Counted from the stretch's first letter, positions 5,928 through 14,489 are shown. The stretch is DNA of 17,691 nt from an uncultured Prevotella sp. (GCA_937916075.1 CALGHW010000246.1:1-17691); one strand, 5' to 3'. Notes: generated by a model from the letters alone, not told the origin. Program-made: numbers and translations.

Positions 5928-8606
5928 ATGAGAAAAGCTTTATCCTTAGCGATGTTGTTGCTCCTCACGGCCAACGCCATTGACGCACAGGTGCGCAAGA
6001 CGTGGAACTGGAGAGAAGGCTTCAGCGACGAAACAAAAGCCAACCTGAACGACGACGTGGCAGGACCCGCCAACTGGGCCACTTCCAAACAAGACGCCGC
6101 CGGCAACACCACCGAATGGAAAGACAACAAGAAACTGACCGGAACCCTGAAAGCCAACAATGTGCCCATCAAGGAGCTCTATGGCCTGCAGCTCGGATCA
6201 GCCGGACTGAGCAAGAACAACAACGTGCTCATCCGCACCAACTCCTTCCGTATGTCGCGCGCCAAGATGGAACTGAAACTGCCCAAACTGGCGCCAGGAC
6301 AGACCGTGACCGTAAGGGCACAGTCGGCCAACGGAACAGCCACCAACCGTGGCTTCAAAGCCGGATATGACTATATGGAGTATGTATCCGGACCGGCTGA
6401 CGGCATCTGTATAGGCAACAACGCAGAAGGCGCCACGCCCGACGAGGACGGCCTCTACACCCTGAAATGGAAAATCAACGACGACGGGTCGGGCAACGAC
6501 TCCCTCGACGTGAAACTGACTATCGTGGGCGGCGGTCTTGACATCGGCCTGGTACAGATTGACGAGGGCGACGTGATAGAAACCAGCAAGGTGGCTTATT
6601 TCTACGACTCAACCAACCCCAACTACAACGCTGAGGACGACGCGCGCACCATGATTGAGAACAGCCTCAACGAGTCACTCTCATCGGGCGTGCAGATTGT
6701 CAACTTCGACCTGGCCGACAAGGATGCCATCAGCAAGGTAAGCCGTGACTCCTTAGCCTCATACGACATGGTGGTGCTCACAGCCTCCATCAACGACAAC
6801 GAGCCTTATGCCGCCACGCTGAAGGAAGCCATCGCCTTTGTTCCGATGATTAACTTCAGCACCAACCTTTACCCGACCTGGGGATACGGCACACCGGCCG
6901 CCACCAACACCGGCACACTCACCGTGGGCATGGCTGCCCGCAAGTCGCCCCTGTTCAAGCAAAACAACTCCACGACACCTGTTGTCGACGAGGACGGCAT
7001 GCTCCTCTTCCTTGACGGTGCCAACGTGACCGGATATACCGACAGCGAGAACGGCTACTTCTCGACCGACAGCGTATACGCCAAGGCCGACAACGTAAAC
7101 GCCATCCATATCCACCGCGCACAGCGCAACGCTTACCTGCTCCTGCCTTATGGCAAGGATTTGAGCTTCGCCGGAGAGAGCAGCCTCGACCTGATTCCCA
7201 ACGCCGCCGAAATGATTATCAAGACCAAGCGCGACATCGCAGCCGTACCGGACAGCAAGGTGACGGAAGAGTATCACGACAAGTACACCACGGTATCGCT
7301 GAAGAACAGTGTAGATTATGCTAACATCTACTACACCACCGACGGCTCAACGCCTACCAAGGAGAGCACCCGCTATACCGAGCCGTTTAACATCAATCAG
7401 GAGGGGGTCACCGTGAAGACCTTCACCACCGCCGACGGTTACCTGGACGGTGACGTGGCCGAGCAGACCATCAAGATTTGCGAACTGGCCAAACAGCCTA
7501 CAGCCTCTATCTCCGAGGAAGACGGCAAGACCATCATCACCCTGACTCCGGCCGTCGAGGGCGACTCCATCATGTACAACTTCTCCGGCAGCAAGGAGAC
7601 CGCCAAGTCATCGGTCTACGAAGGCCCCATCACGCTGACCAAGCACGCCACCATCACTTTCTTCACCATGGCCAACGAGCAGTATCTGCAGTCGGAGCCT
7701 GTCACCATGGACATCAAGGTAAAGAATGAGAAGGTGCGTATGGATATCCTGGCCCGCTTCGACGCCAACAAGGACTACTCCATCAATGGAGCCAACCCGT
7801 CTTATTACATTGGCAAGAGCGCACAAAACTATTACACGGACAATGTCATCGACACCAAGACCGAAAAAGACGAGAACGGTGAAGATGTAGTGGTCAATGT
7901 ATACGAGCCCGCCAACAACCTGACCACCATCAACCCGGGCAAGGGATGGGAAATCAAGACCTACGGACAGGTGGTGTTCTGGCAGAGCAACGCCCTGACT
8001 CATAATATCGGCGACATCGGCGGCTACAACCCACAGCGTGCCGAGGACGACGACGAGAACGCTACCAGCTACAACATCGCCTTTGGCGGTGTGGGCTCAA
8101 ACGCTGACGGCGTGAAAGACCCGACTTCCGGATCGCTGCAGAGCACCGAGGCCTTCCAGGGACCGTTTGACATCGTGGCCATCTGGGGCGAGCAGGGCTC
8201 AAAGGCTGAGCTCCTCGTGTCTACCGACTCCATCAACTGGACTTCTGTGGGCGAGATTGCCTGTCCGAAGTATGAGGCCGACACCAAGAACCGCACCTGG
8301 ACACGCGCCGTCGCCTCGTATGAGGGCACCGACAAAGTATACGTGAAGCTTGACTCCAAGTCGACCAACGGCCGCCTGTTCGACCTCATGCTGATGTATG
8401 AGGGCGAGAAGTCGAAGGAGTATATCGCCGCCACATCGGGCATCCAGGAAGTCAACAGGGGAGCCGAGGCCGCAGGCCAGCTGGTTCGCACCATGACATA
8501 CAGTGTCAACGGCACACAGACCAACGGCTTGACCAAGGGTCTAAACATCGTGAAGGAGATTTACGCCAACGGTGCCGTGAAGACCAAGAAGATTATCGTG
8601 AGATAA
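5928..8606 (+). CDS. Large secreted protein with chitobiase-type repeats and T9SS-like tail (paralogue A)
   Basis: An 892-residue exported protein of unknown function. Order of parts: signal peptide (1-20, ending NAIDA); beta-rich domain (about 21-215) opening with a W-N-W pattern often seen in Prevotella secreted proteins; an alpha/beta Rossmann- or flavodoxin-like domain (about 220-440) beginning KVAYFYDS at 221 with YDMVVLTASIND, a V-P-M-(I/L)-N strand and WGYG; a chitobiase/beta-hexosaminidase C-terminal-type domain (about 455-520) with IYYTTDGSTPT at 467; a second, divergent copy (about 523-603); another beta-rich domain (about 604-840) with NPGKGWEIKTYGQ; and a type A-like T9SS sorting tail from about 846 (GIQEV, YSVNG, KGLNIV, KKIIVR). 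No glycosidase or lyase active site is evident. I infer surface display or release through the T9SS and a binding or scaffold role with carbohydrate. It is followed by paralogue B. Confidence 0.85.
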   Translation: MRKALSLAMLLLLTANAIDAQVRKTWNWREGFSDETKANLNDDVAGPANWATSKQDAAGNTTEWKDNKKLTGTLKANNVPIKELYGLQLGSAGLSKNNNVLIRTNSFRMSRAKMELKLPKLAPGQTVTVRAQSANGTATNRGFKAGYDYMEYVSGPADGICIGNNAEGATPDEDGLYTLKWKINDDGSGNDSLDVKLTIVGGGLDIGLVQIDEGDVIETSKVAYFYDSTNPNYNAEDDARTMIENSLNESLSSGVQIVNFDLADKDAISKVSRDSLASYDMVVLTASINDNEPYAATLKEAIAFVPMINFSTNLYPTWGYGTPAATNTGTLTVGMAARKSPLFKQNNSTTPVVDEDGMLLFLDGANVTGYTDSENGYFSTDSVYAKADNVNAIHIHRAQRNAYLLLPYGKDLSFAGESSLDLIPNAAEMIIKTKRDIAAVPDSKVTEEYHDKYTTVSLKNSVDYANIYYTTDGSTPTKESTRYTEPFNINQEGVTVKTFTTADGYLDGDVAEQTIKICELAKQPTASISEEDGKTIITLTPAVEGDSIMYNFSGSKETAKSSVYEGPITLTKHATITFFTMANEQYLQSEPVTMDIKVKNEKVRMDILARFDANKDYSINGANPSYYIGKSAQNYYTDNVIDTKTEKDENGEDVVVNVYEPANNLTTINPGKGWEIKTYGQVVFWQSNALTHNIGDIGGYNPQRAEDDDENATSYNIAFGGVGSNADGVKDPTSGSLQSTEAFQGPFDIVAIWGEQGSKAELLVSTDSINWTSVGEIACPKYEADTKNRTWTRAVASYEGTDKVYVKLDSKSTNGRLFDLMLMYEGEKSKEYIAATSGIQEVNRGAEAAGQLVRTMTYSVNGTQTNGLTKGLNIVKEIYANGAVKTKKIIVR

Positions 8607-8891
8607 CGGATTTGCCGGGAGGCAAACAACGGAGAAGTCATCAATGACAGCCTATTTTCATGTTTTTTCATATTCTATTTAAAGGACTGTCATCTTGTTG
8701 ATTTCTTACATTTTTTGACAAGCGATGTGGGAGGGACTCACAAGCAGCCCCTCCCATATTTTAAGATTTCACGGCAAACCATACTGAAGCCGGTACCAAC
8801 AATGACAAGAAATACTTCTGGAACAAGAGAAAGGGGAAAGATATATTTCTAACTACAATACCATATAACTAATTAAAATAAGAATAACGCT
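8607..8891. other. Intergenic region between paralogues A and B
   Basis: Just after the stop of A is a 6-bp hairpin TTTGCC-GGGA-GGCAAA (8611-8626) without a T-run. A terminator lies at 8728-8763. I find no TAnnTTTG box on the plus strand, so how paralogue B is transcribed is unclear. Confidence 0.5.
8728..8763 (+). terminator. Terminator between paralogues A and B
   Basis: TGGGAGGG (8728-8735) pairs with CCCTCCCA (8749-8756), followed by TATTTT. The tail is short, so read-through into paralogue B is possible. Confidence 0.65.
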
Positions 8892-11582
8892 ATGAACAGA
8901 CTGTTTACTTTGATGCTCTTGTCGGCATTGTGCCTGTGCACTCATGCGACAAACCGCAAATGGGATTTCTCCAAGTGGAGCGAATCGACCATCAGCAAGT
9001 TGGCCTCCGACGTGACGGCCAACACCGACACCCACTGGAGTGACATCGAAAAGGCCAGCGGCACCGACGCCGACCGGCAGACGGGCAAGTGCTACTGGTG
9101 GACCCTGAAGGGTGAAGCCACACTGACCACCATCGTGGGCGGCACGGAAGAAACCATACCCGAGACGGCCGGACTGACATTCAACAATGAGACAGCCCGC
9201 GCCCTGGCCATCGCCATAGACTATCCCAGCACCTCGCTCGGCACCTATGCCGGAGGTTCTTACCTTTGGATGGGCAGCAAAAAACAGTCGTTTGTCATCC
9301 CACAGGTGAAGCCCGGCGCCAAAATTACCATGGAGGTGGAGTCACACAAGCCCAGCGACGGGCGCGGCGTGGCCCTCTCTGTCAACGGGACGGCCATCAC
9401 CATCAGTGAAGGCTCCGAGAAACCCAAGGCCAAGACCACTTGTGTGTGGACGATTCCATCCGACATAGCCGACGGACCGGTAGACGTGACAGTGACCAAT
9501 AACAACGGTTGTCACCTCTACTCCATCGCCGTGGATGAAGACGCACCGCTGGTAGAGAACGCCAAGGTGGCTTATATCTATGACGCACAGTATCCGGCCT
9601 ACAACGCCGACCTCGACGAGATTCGCTCCATCGTTACCGGCAACGGCTATTTCAATAATGTCACTGTCGACGCGATAGACGCCTCACAGGCTGTCAACAC
9701 CGTAAACAAGGACTCCCTCATCCAGTATGACGTGGTCGTGGTGGGCGGCGCCATTGCCGAGACCAGCCCCTACGCAGCTGTCCTGAAGCAAGCCATCGGC
9801 TATGTGCCGATGCTCAATGTCAACGCCAAGCTCTACAAGGCCTGGGGCTATGGCGAGGCCACCACGTCGGACGCCACCAGCATGAAGGTAGCCGACGAGT
9901 ATATCACCTACTCTCTCTTCAAGAATCCCAGCAGTTCTGACGAAAGCTATGTCGACGAGAACGGCATGCTCAACCTCTTCAGCGAGGGCAACATCATCGG
10001 CGTGACCTATCCCGAAGGCTCTTATTTCGCTGCCGACGACACCATCGGCACCGTAGGCAACGTCATCGCCATGCATATCCACAACGCTGACCGCAACCCC
10101 TACCTGTTTATGCCTTTCAACTATGAGAACATCAACTTCTCGGAAGAAGGCAACATCGAACCGCTGATTGTCAACGCTATCTCACTGCTGAACTACAAGA
10201 AAGCTGCCGTTCCACAGGTAGCCGCCCCCACCTTCAGCCATACTTATAAGAACCTGAGCACCGAGGTGGCCATCAAGTGCAGCGTCAAGGGCGCGGCCAT
10301 CCACTACACCACCGACGGCACCACGCCCAACGAGGACAGCCCGCGCTACACGGAGCCATTCACCGTCACTGACAACGCCACCATCGTGAGCGCCATCGCA
10401 TACGCCGACGGATACAACGCCAGCGAGGTGAGCAAGGACACGGTGGGCGTATACACCACCTCCGCCCAGCCCACCATCACCGTAGACAGCCAGGACGGCA
10501 AATCAATTGTCACCCTCACCACCACAGAGCCCGACGCCAAGATATACTACAACATCACCGGCAGCGACCAGATCAACGAGTCGAGCGAGTACACCGAGCC
10601 TCTCACCGTCAACGCCTACACCGAGCTGACTGCCATCACCAGCGCCACCGGCAGCAAGATTCAGTCAGAACCCGTTACCCAGGCCATCGTCGTGAAGAAC
10701 AAGGCCGTACGCATTGACGAGGTGTCACACTTCGACGCCAACCGGGCTGACTGGTCAAACGGCGAGAGCAAGGCCTATTATTACACCGAGGGCAAGAAGA
10801 ACGGCTACAACTATTACGACATCACCGACTCCACTATCGTCAAGGCTGCCGACGGTGTGACCGACTCCACCGTATACATCGTCACTCCGGCCAACAACGC
10901 CACCGTATACAATCCCGGCAAGGGATGGAAGTTTGTGAGCTACGGACAGGGGGCTGTCTGGGAGAACACCACCATCTCAAAGGACATCGATGACAACAAC
11001 GACACCAAGCGTTACCGCGCGGAGACTGCCTTCGACGCCGGTGCGTCCAATTACGACATCCAGTTTGGCAACGTAAGAAAGAGCAACAAGACCTCCAACG
11101 ACCCCTACTCCGCCTGCATCCAGAGCACCGAGAAGTTCAAGGGTCCGTTTGACGTCATCAGCTTCGTGGGCAACGGCAGCAGCTCCAACACGCCCAAGGC
11201 CGACATCTATGTTACCACCGACACCACCGACGCCGCAAGCTGGGTGAAGCTCGACACCGTGGCCTTTGCCAAGACCCAGCGCTATATCAAGAAGAACACG
11301 TGCAGCTATGAGGGCACCGACGAGGTGTTCGTGAAGCTGCAGGCCAACTTCTCAAGTGTGATGGTGATGGATATCTACATCATGAACGCCGGCAAGAAGT
11401 CGGCCGAAGTGACAGGCATCCGTGACATCGCCACCGACCATCCGGGCCACGGCAACCTCAAGCAGCGCCTCATCTACAGCATCAACGGCACACGCCTCGC
11501 CGAGCCCGCCAAGGGCATCAACATCATCCGGGAGGTGTATGACAACGGTGACGTGAAGACACATAAGGTTATCGTGAGATAA
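8892..11582 (+). CDS. Large secreted protein with chitobiase-type repeats and T9SS-like tail (paralogue B)
   Basis: An 896-residue paralogue of the preceding gene with the same order of parts. Signal peptide (1-19, SALCLCTHA); N-terminal beta-rich domain starting KWDFSKWSESTISKLASDV, a pattern I associate with Prevotella polysaccharide-utilisation and pectate-lyase-associated proteins; Rossmann-like domain from KVAYIYDAQ (225) with YDVVVVGGAI, GYVPMLNVNAKLYKAWGYG; chitobiase-type repeat with IHYTTDGTTPN (470); second repeat with KIYYNITGSD; C-terminal beta-rich domain with NPGKGWKFVSYGQ; and a sorting tail with GIRDI, YSINGTRL, KGINII and HKVIVR. The N-terminal domains of the two paralogues differ most; the Rossmann, repeat and tail regions align without effort. 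Likely exported by the T9SS; no catalytic site recognised. The start codon follows an AT-rich leader. Confidence 0.85.
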   Translation: MNRLFTLMLLSALCLCTHATNRKWDFSKWSESTISKLASDVTANTDTHWSDIEKASGTDADRQTGKCYWWTLKGEATLTTIVGGTEETIPETAGLTFNNETARALAIAIDYPSTSLGTYAGGSYLWMGSKKQSFVIPQVKPGAKITMEVESHKPSDGRGVALSVNGTAITISEGSEKPKAKTTCVWTIPSDIADGPVDVTVTNNNGCHLYSIAVDEDAPLVENAKVAYIYDAQYPAYNADLDEIRSIVTGNGYFNNVTVDAIDASQAVNTVNKDSLIQYDVVVVGGAIAETSPYAAVLKQAIGYVPMLNVNAKLYKAWGYGEATTSDATSMKVADEYITYSLFKNPSSSDESYVDENGMLNLFSEGNIIGVTYPEGSYFAADDTIGTVGNVIAMHIHNADRNPYLFMPFNYENINFSEEGNIEPLIVNAISLLNYKKAAVPQVAAPTFSHTYKNLSTEVAIKCSVKGAAIHYTTDGTTPNEDSPRYTEPFTVTDNATIVSAIAYADGYNASEVSKDTVGVYTTSAQPTITVDSQDGKSIVTLTTTEPDAKIYYNITGSDQINESSEYTEPLTVNAYTELTAITSATGSKIQSEPVTQAIVVKNKAVRIDEVSHFDANRADWSNGESKAYYYTEGKKNGYNYYDITDSTIVKAADGVTDSTVYIVTPANNATVYNPGKGWKFVSYGQGAVWENTTISKDIDDNNDTKRYRAETAFDAGASNYDIQFGNVRKSNKTSNDPYSACIQSTEKFKGPFDVISFVGNGSSSNTPKADIYVTTDTTDAASWVKLDTVAFAKTQRYIKKNTCSYEGTDEVFVKLQANFSSVMVMDIYIMNAGKKSAEVTGIRDIATDHPGHGNLKQRLIYSINGTRLAEPAKGINIIREVYDNGDVKTHKVIVR

Positions 11583-11679
11583 CTCCTTTCGTTTAGTTTA
11601 ACTTATTAAGGTAATCATTGTTTATGTTTGGCGTTTTCATACGCATTTTTGACTAAAGTTAAAGATAATAACTTAGTAA

Positions 11680-11721
11680 AAAGAGCGGTCTACCTGTGAA
11701 GGCAGACCGCTCTTTCTTTTT
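11680..11721 (+). terminator. Bidirectional terminator between paralogue B and the GntR gene
   Basis: A 12-bp perfect stem AAAGAGCGGTCT (11680-11691) with AGACCGCTCTTT (11704-11715). A T-run follows on the plus strand (TTTCTTTTTC), and the A-run on the other side gives TTTTTAC on the minus strand, so it can serve both convergent units. Confidence 0.9.
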
Positions 11722-11747
11722 CATCACTTTTTTACTTTCGTCTTTTC

Positions 11748-12101
11748 TCATTCCCCGTTCCACACCCGGACCACGTCGTCCATGCTGATGCCGAGCAGCC
11801 GCATGTTGCGAAAGAGGTCGGGCAGCTGCTGGTCCATGAACTCCTGGCGCCGCTCAGCCATAATCAAGTCCTTGGCGCCGCCCTTGACAAAGTAGCCCAG
11901 GCCGCGGCGGTTGTAGATGATGCCGTCGCGGGCCAGCTTGTCGAAGGCCTTCACGGCCGTATTGGTGTTCACCTCCAGCATCACGGCATACTCCCGGATA
12001 CTCGGTATGCGGTCGTCGTCATGATACTTGCCGGAGAGTATCTCGTCGCAGAGGCGGTCGGCCATCTGCACGTATATGGCTTTATCGTTGCTGAATATCA
12101 T
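11748..12101 (-). CDS. GntR-family (YtrA subfamily) transcriptional repressor
   Basis: A 117-residue regulator starting MIFSNDKAIYVQMADRLCDE. The winged-helix DNA-binding domain fills residues 1-75 with the family signature RIPSIREYAVMLEVNTNT followed by AVKAFDKLARDGIIYNRRGLGYFV. The short C-terminal tail (about 40 residues) with no ligand-binding domain is typical of the YtrA subfamily, which usually controls ABC transporter operons. Its ATG overlaps the stop of the permease gene (ATGA at 12098-12101), so it is the last gene of that operon. An ATG at 12113 adds four residues and is possible. A near-perfect palindrome at 13944-13967, over the operon's predicted start point, is the likely operator, which implies self-regulation. 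Confidence 0.92.
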   Translation of the reverse strand: MIFSNDKAIYVQMADRLCDEILSGKYHDDDRIPSIREYAVMLEVNTNTAVKAFDKLARDGIIYNRRGLGYFVKGGAKDLIMAERRQEFMDQQLPDLFRNMRLLGISMDDVVRVWNGE

Positions 12102-12968
12102 AGGTTGGTCCATTTACGGCTGATTACTTGCGAGCGACAGAAGAGCTTGAATGAAGCCCAATAGCAGAAGGCAGTGATGGCGAGGTTAACCGCGACGGTC
12201 AGGAATAGGCCGACTGGCATCCCCCCGTCAAAGCCGGGCTTGCGGTCCATGCCGACAAACATCAGGTCTACCCAGGAGGTATGGAAGGGCCACAGCAAAA
12301 AATGTATGCTGCTCAGTATCATCATCGACAGTATCGTGAGCAGCATCGCATGGCGGCGGAACACCGTGCCGCCCAGCATAAACTCGGCATGTGAGACCAG
12401 CATCCATGAGAGAAACAGGACGAGCCAAAGCCAGCGATAGGCAAACAGGGATTGCGCCATGCCATTCACCACGACCGTGGGCTCAGACCCTATCGCCTGG
12501 GGAAGCATCCACAAGCATCCAAAAAACTTGAGGAACACGGAGTCCCAATAGTGCACACCGATAATCCACCCGAACAGCATGCGGAGCACGTCGGCGGCCA
12601 GCAGGGCGGCCAGGGCTGTGATGACCATACCCACGGTGGTCATCAGGTAGCGCGAAAGAAATTTCTCCAGGTTGGACGACGGCAAAGCCAGGAAGGTGAT
12701 GCGGCTCTGCTTGGTCTTCATGTTGTTAAACAGGTAGCATCCCGACATGCACAGCAGTATGCCAAGCACCACGTAGCTCATGGCCACCATGCCCCATATC
12801 ATATCACCGAACTCATCGGCACTGCCCACATTCCGGGCATTGATGGTGAAACAGACCGGATAATCCGGCCATGGCCGCAAAGAAGAGTTTGGAAAAACGC
12901 CGCCAGTTGGTGGCTATGTCAAGCTTGATGGTATTCACGAAGCGTTGACGGTCAAATGTGTTGCTCAT
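12098..12968 (-). pseudogene. ABC transporter permease, frameshifted
   Basis: Membrane partner of the ATPase encoded upstream. The N-terminus is read from ATG at 12968 (MSNTFDRQRFVNTIKLDI, then ATNWRRFSKLFFAAMAG) but that frame stops after about 50 codons. The body of the protein lies in the next frame and runs to 12098, with FGDMIWGMVAMSYVVLGILL, the family motif FLALPSSNLEKFLSRYL and several further membrane helices. The body frame has no good start; 12880 is a TTG. The switch falls around 12850-12876, where two palindromes overlap (GGCCATGGCC and CCGGATAATCCGG). The first membrane helix looks cut short, so a real small indel or a sequencing error are both possible. The downstream GntR gene overlaps its stop codon. 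Confidence 0.8.
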
Positions 12969-13026
12969 AACTTGTTTTCCTTTCTGTCAATAGGTTTATA
13001 AACATTGTTGATAACTCGATAATTAT

Positions 13027-13860
13027 TTATTTGCCAGCATCTTGCAGCTTTCCGCACGCCACGGCGTCAAACAGCAGTTCGAGGTTGAGCTGACTCTCTT
13101 CCATTCCCTCTCGCCGCGGCCTGATAATGGCATTGCCCTGGAGTGAAGGCTCGGCATAAATCACGTCGTCAGCCTGTTCGCCCGGCTTGCAGAAGTCGAA
13201 GACATAGCGGTCACACAGGTCGGCCACCGACGCGTTGAGCAACAGGCGGTGCCGGTCGAGGATAATGATATGGTCGAGCAGCTGCTCCACGTCGTGCACC
13301 TGGTGGGTAGAGATGATGAGCGTGCGGTCGGCGGTCATGCTGCGGGCTATCACCTTGCGAAATTGGCTCTTCGAGGGAATGTCTAGTCCGTTGGTGGGCT
13401 CGTCCATCAGGAGCAGCCGGGTGCCCGAGGCCAGGGCAAAGCTCATATACACCTTCTTCTTCTGTCCCATCGACAATTCGTCGAGCCGCATGGCGAGCGG
13501 CAGCTCAAAGTCTTGCAGACACTGGTTGAGCACCTCGCGACTGAAGTGGGGATAAAAGGACTCGTTGAGCTTGACATAAGTGTCGAGCGACATGGCGGGC
13601 AGCTCAAACTCCTCGGGCACGATAAACAGCTCGCCTAGCACGTCGGGACGCCGCAGCTGGCTCTCCACACCGTCTATCTTGACCGTACCGCGTACGGGAC
13701 GCAGCAGGCCGCTGATAAGATACAGCAAGGTCGACTTGCCGGTGCCGTTCTTGCCGAGCAGGCCGTAGACATTGTTTTGCTCCAGCGTGAGGCTGAAGTC
13801 ATCAAAGATGCGGGCCTTGCAACCTGCATAATTGAACCGGATGTTGCTTACTTCTATCAT
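13027..13860 (-). CDS. ABC transporter ATP-binding protein
   Basis: A 277-residue cytoplasmic ATPase with all nucleotide-binding motifs: Walker A GKNGTGKST (36-44), signature LSMGQ (129-133), Walker B RLLLMDEP (148-155) and the switch histidine in LIISTHQVHD. It starts MIEVSNIRFNY. It is the first gene of an operon with a permease (59 bases downstream) and a YtrA-type GntR regulator, and a full promoter lies at 13969-14000. Such sets in Bacteroidetes and Firmicutes are usually exporters or stress-responsive transporters of unknown substrate. Because the permease is frameshifted here, the ATPase may lack its partner. Confidence 0.94.
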   Translation of the reverse strand: MIEVSNIRFNYAGCKARIFDDFSLTLEQNNVYGLLGKNGTGKSTLLYLISGLLRPVRGTVKIDGVESQLRRPDVLGELFIVPEEFELPAMSLDTYVKLNESFYPHFSREVLNQCLQDFELPLAMRLDELSMGQKKKVYMSFALASGTRLLLMDEPTNGLDIPSKSQFRKVIARSMTADRTLIISTHQVHDVEQLLDHIIILDRHRLLLNASVADLCDRYVFDFCKPGEQADDVIYAEPSLQGNAIIRPRREGMEESQLNLELLFDAVACGKLQDAGK

Positions 13861-13943
13861 AATTGTTTCTGTTTTTTTAGTTTACCGGGAGTCAGGCATT
13901 TCCCACGTCCAACCCCGGAATGTAAGAAAGAGATTGTATTTAT

Positions 13944-13967
13944 AGTGTACTACTTTAATAGAACACT
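13944..13967 (-). promoter_or_regulatory. Likely GntR/YtrA operator
   Basis: An inverted repeat AGTGTACTA (13944-13952), 6 bases, TAGAACACT (13959-13967), with one mismatch in 9-bp arms. It starts one base from the -7 box of the ATPase promoter and covers the predicted start point near 13962, an ideal place for a repressor. The form resembles the B. subtilis YtrA operator (AGTGTA, spacer, TACACT) as I recall it. Confidence 0.7.
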
Positions 13968-13968
13968 G

Positions 13969-14000
13969 CAAATGTAGTTCTTTCCAGCTTATCTTCCAAA
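13969..14000 (-). promoter_or_regulatory. Promoter of the ATPase-permease-GntR operon
   Basis: Minus strand: TTTG (13997-14000), 20 bases, TACATTTG (13969-13976). Predicted start near 13962 and a leader of about 100 nt. Confidence 0.78.
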
Positions 14001-14101
14001 TCTTTTCCCGCCATTTTGACCTTCTCTCTGAATATTTAACATTTTCACCTTAATATATAAAGAACAGCCCATCAGTGCAGAACAAGTGTCACAAACGGGC
14101 T

Positions 14102-14152
14102 GAAAAAAAGCACCTCCCGTAAGTATCCTTGGCGGCTACTTTCGGGAGGTGC
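14102..14152 (-). terminator. Strong minus-strand terminator in the large intergenic region
   Basis: GCACCTCCCG (14110-14119) pairs with CGGGAGGTGC (14143-14152), with an inner AAGTA/TACTT stem. On the minus strand it is followed by seven Ts (14103-14109). No protein gene ends near it; it lies about 100 bases ahead of the ATPase promoter. Confidence 0.82.
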
Positions 14153-14483
14153 ACGTCAGACAGACACACGCATAACGCTGCTTGCGGTCCGGCCCTGACA
14201 ACCTGCTGGAAGGGATAAATACCTATTGTTGTCCATTCACTATCACTTCGCTGGCACTACCCCGTCCATGACCTCCCGGCCAAGGCGGGCACCGCTGTCA
14301 CCTTCCAACAGTTGCTTGAAAATCCGGACACCCGCATGCGTTGTCCATCCACTGCAACTTGAATCTATACTTACCACTTTCTGGTCTCAATCAAAAAATA
14401 TTCGGCCTCATCTTCACAGACGCAGGCTACGAAAAAGAGAGTGGCGGCCCAAACGAAACCGCCATGCGACTTTCTGTCTAATG
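14103..14483 (-). ncRNA. Candidate transcript of about 380 nt, noncoding or remnant
   Basis: A full promoter (14490-14521) and a strong terminator (14102-14152) face the same way and enclose this stretch. The longest reading frame that begins with ATG inside it on the minus strand is about 26 codons and looks unconvincing. Local stems are visible, for example GGCGG/CCGCC near 14440-14464 and GGACA/TGTCC near 14325-14345. I checked by eye for RNase P RNA, tmRNA and 6S RNA landmarks and found none. It may be a small RNA, or what remains of a decayed gene. Expression is not shown by sequence alone. Confidence 0.4.
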
Positions 14484-14489
14484 ACCCTG

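Noticed and set aside
14103..14483. RNase P RNA, tmRNA or 6S RNA
   Set aside because: The length would suit the first two, but the conserved RNase P core string, the tmRNA tRNA-like ends and the 6S central bulge are not seen.
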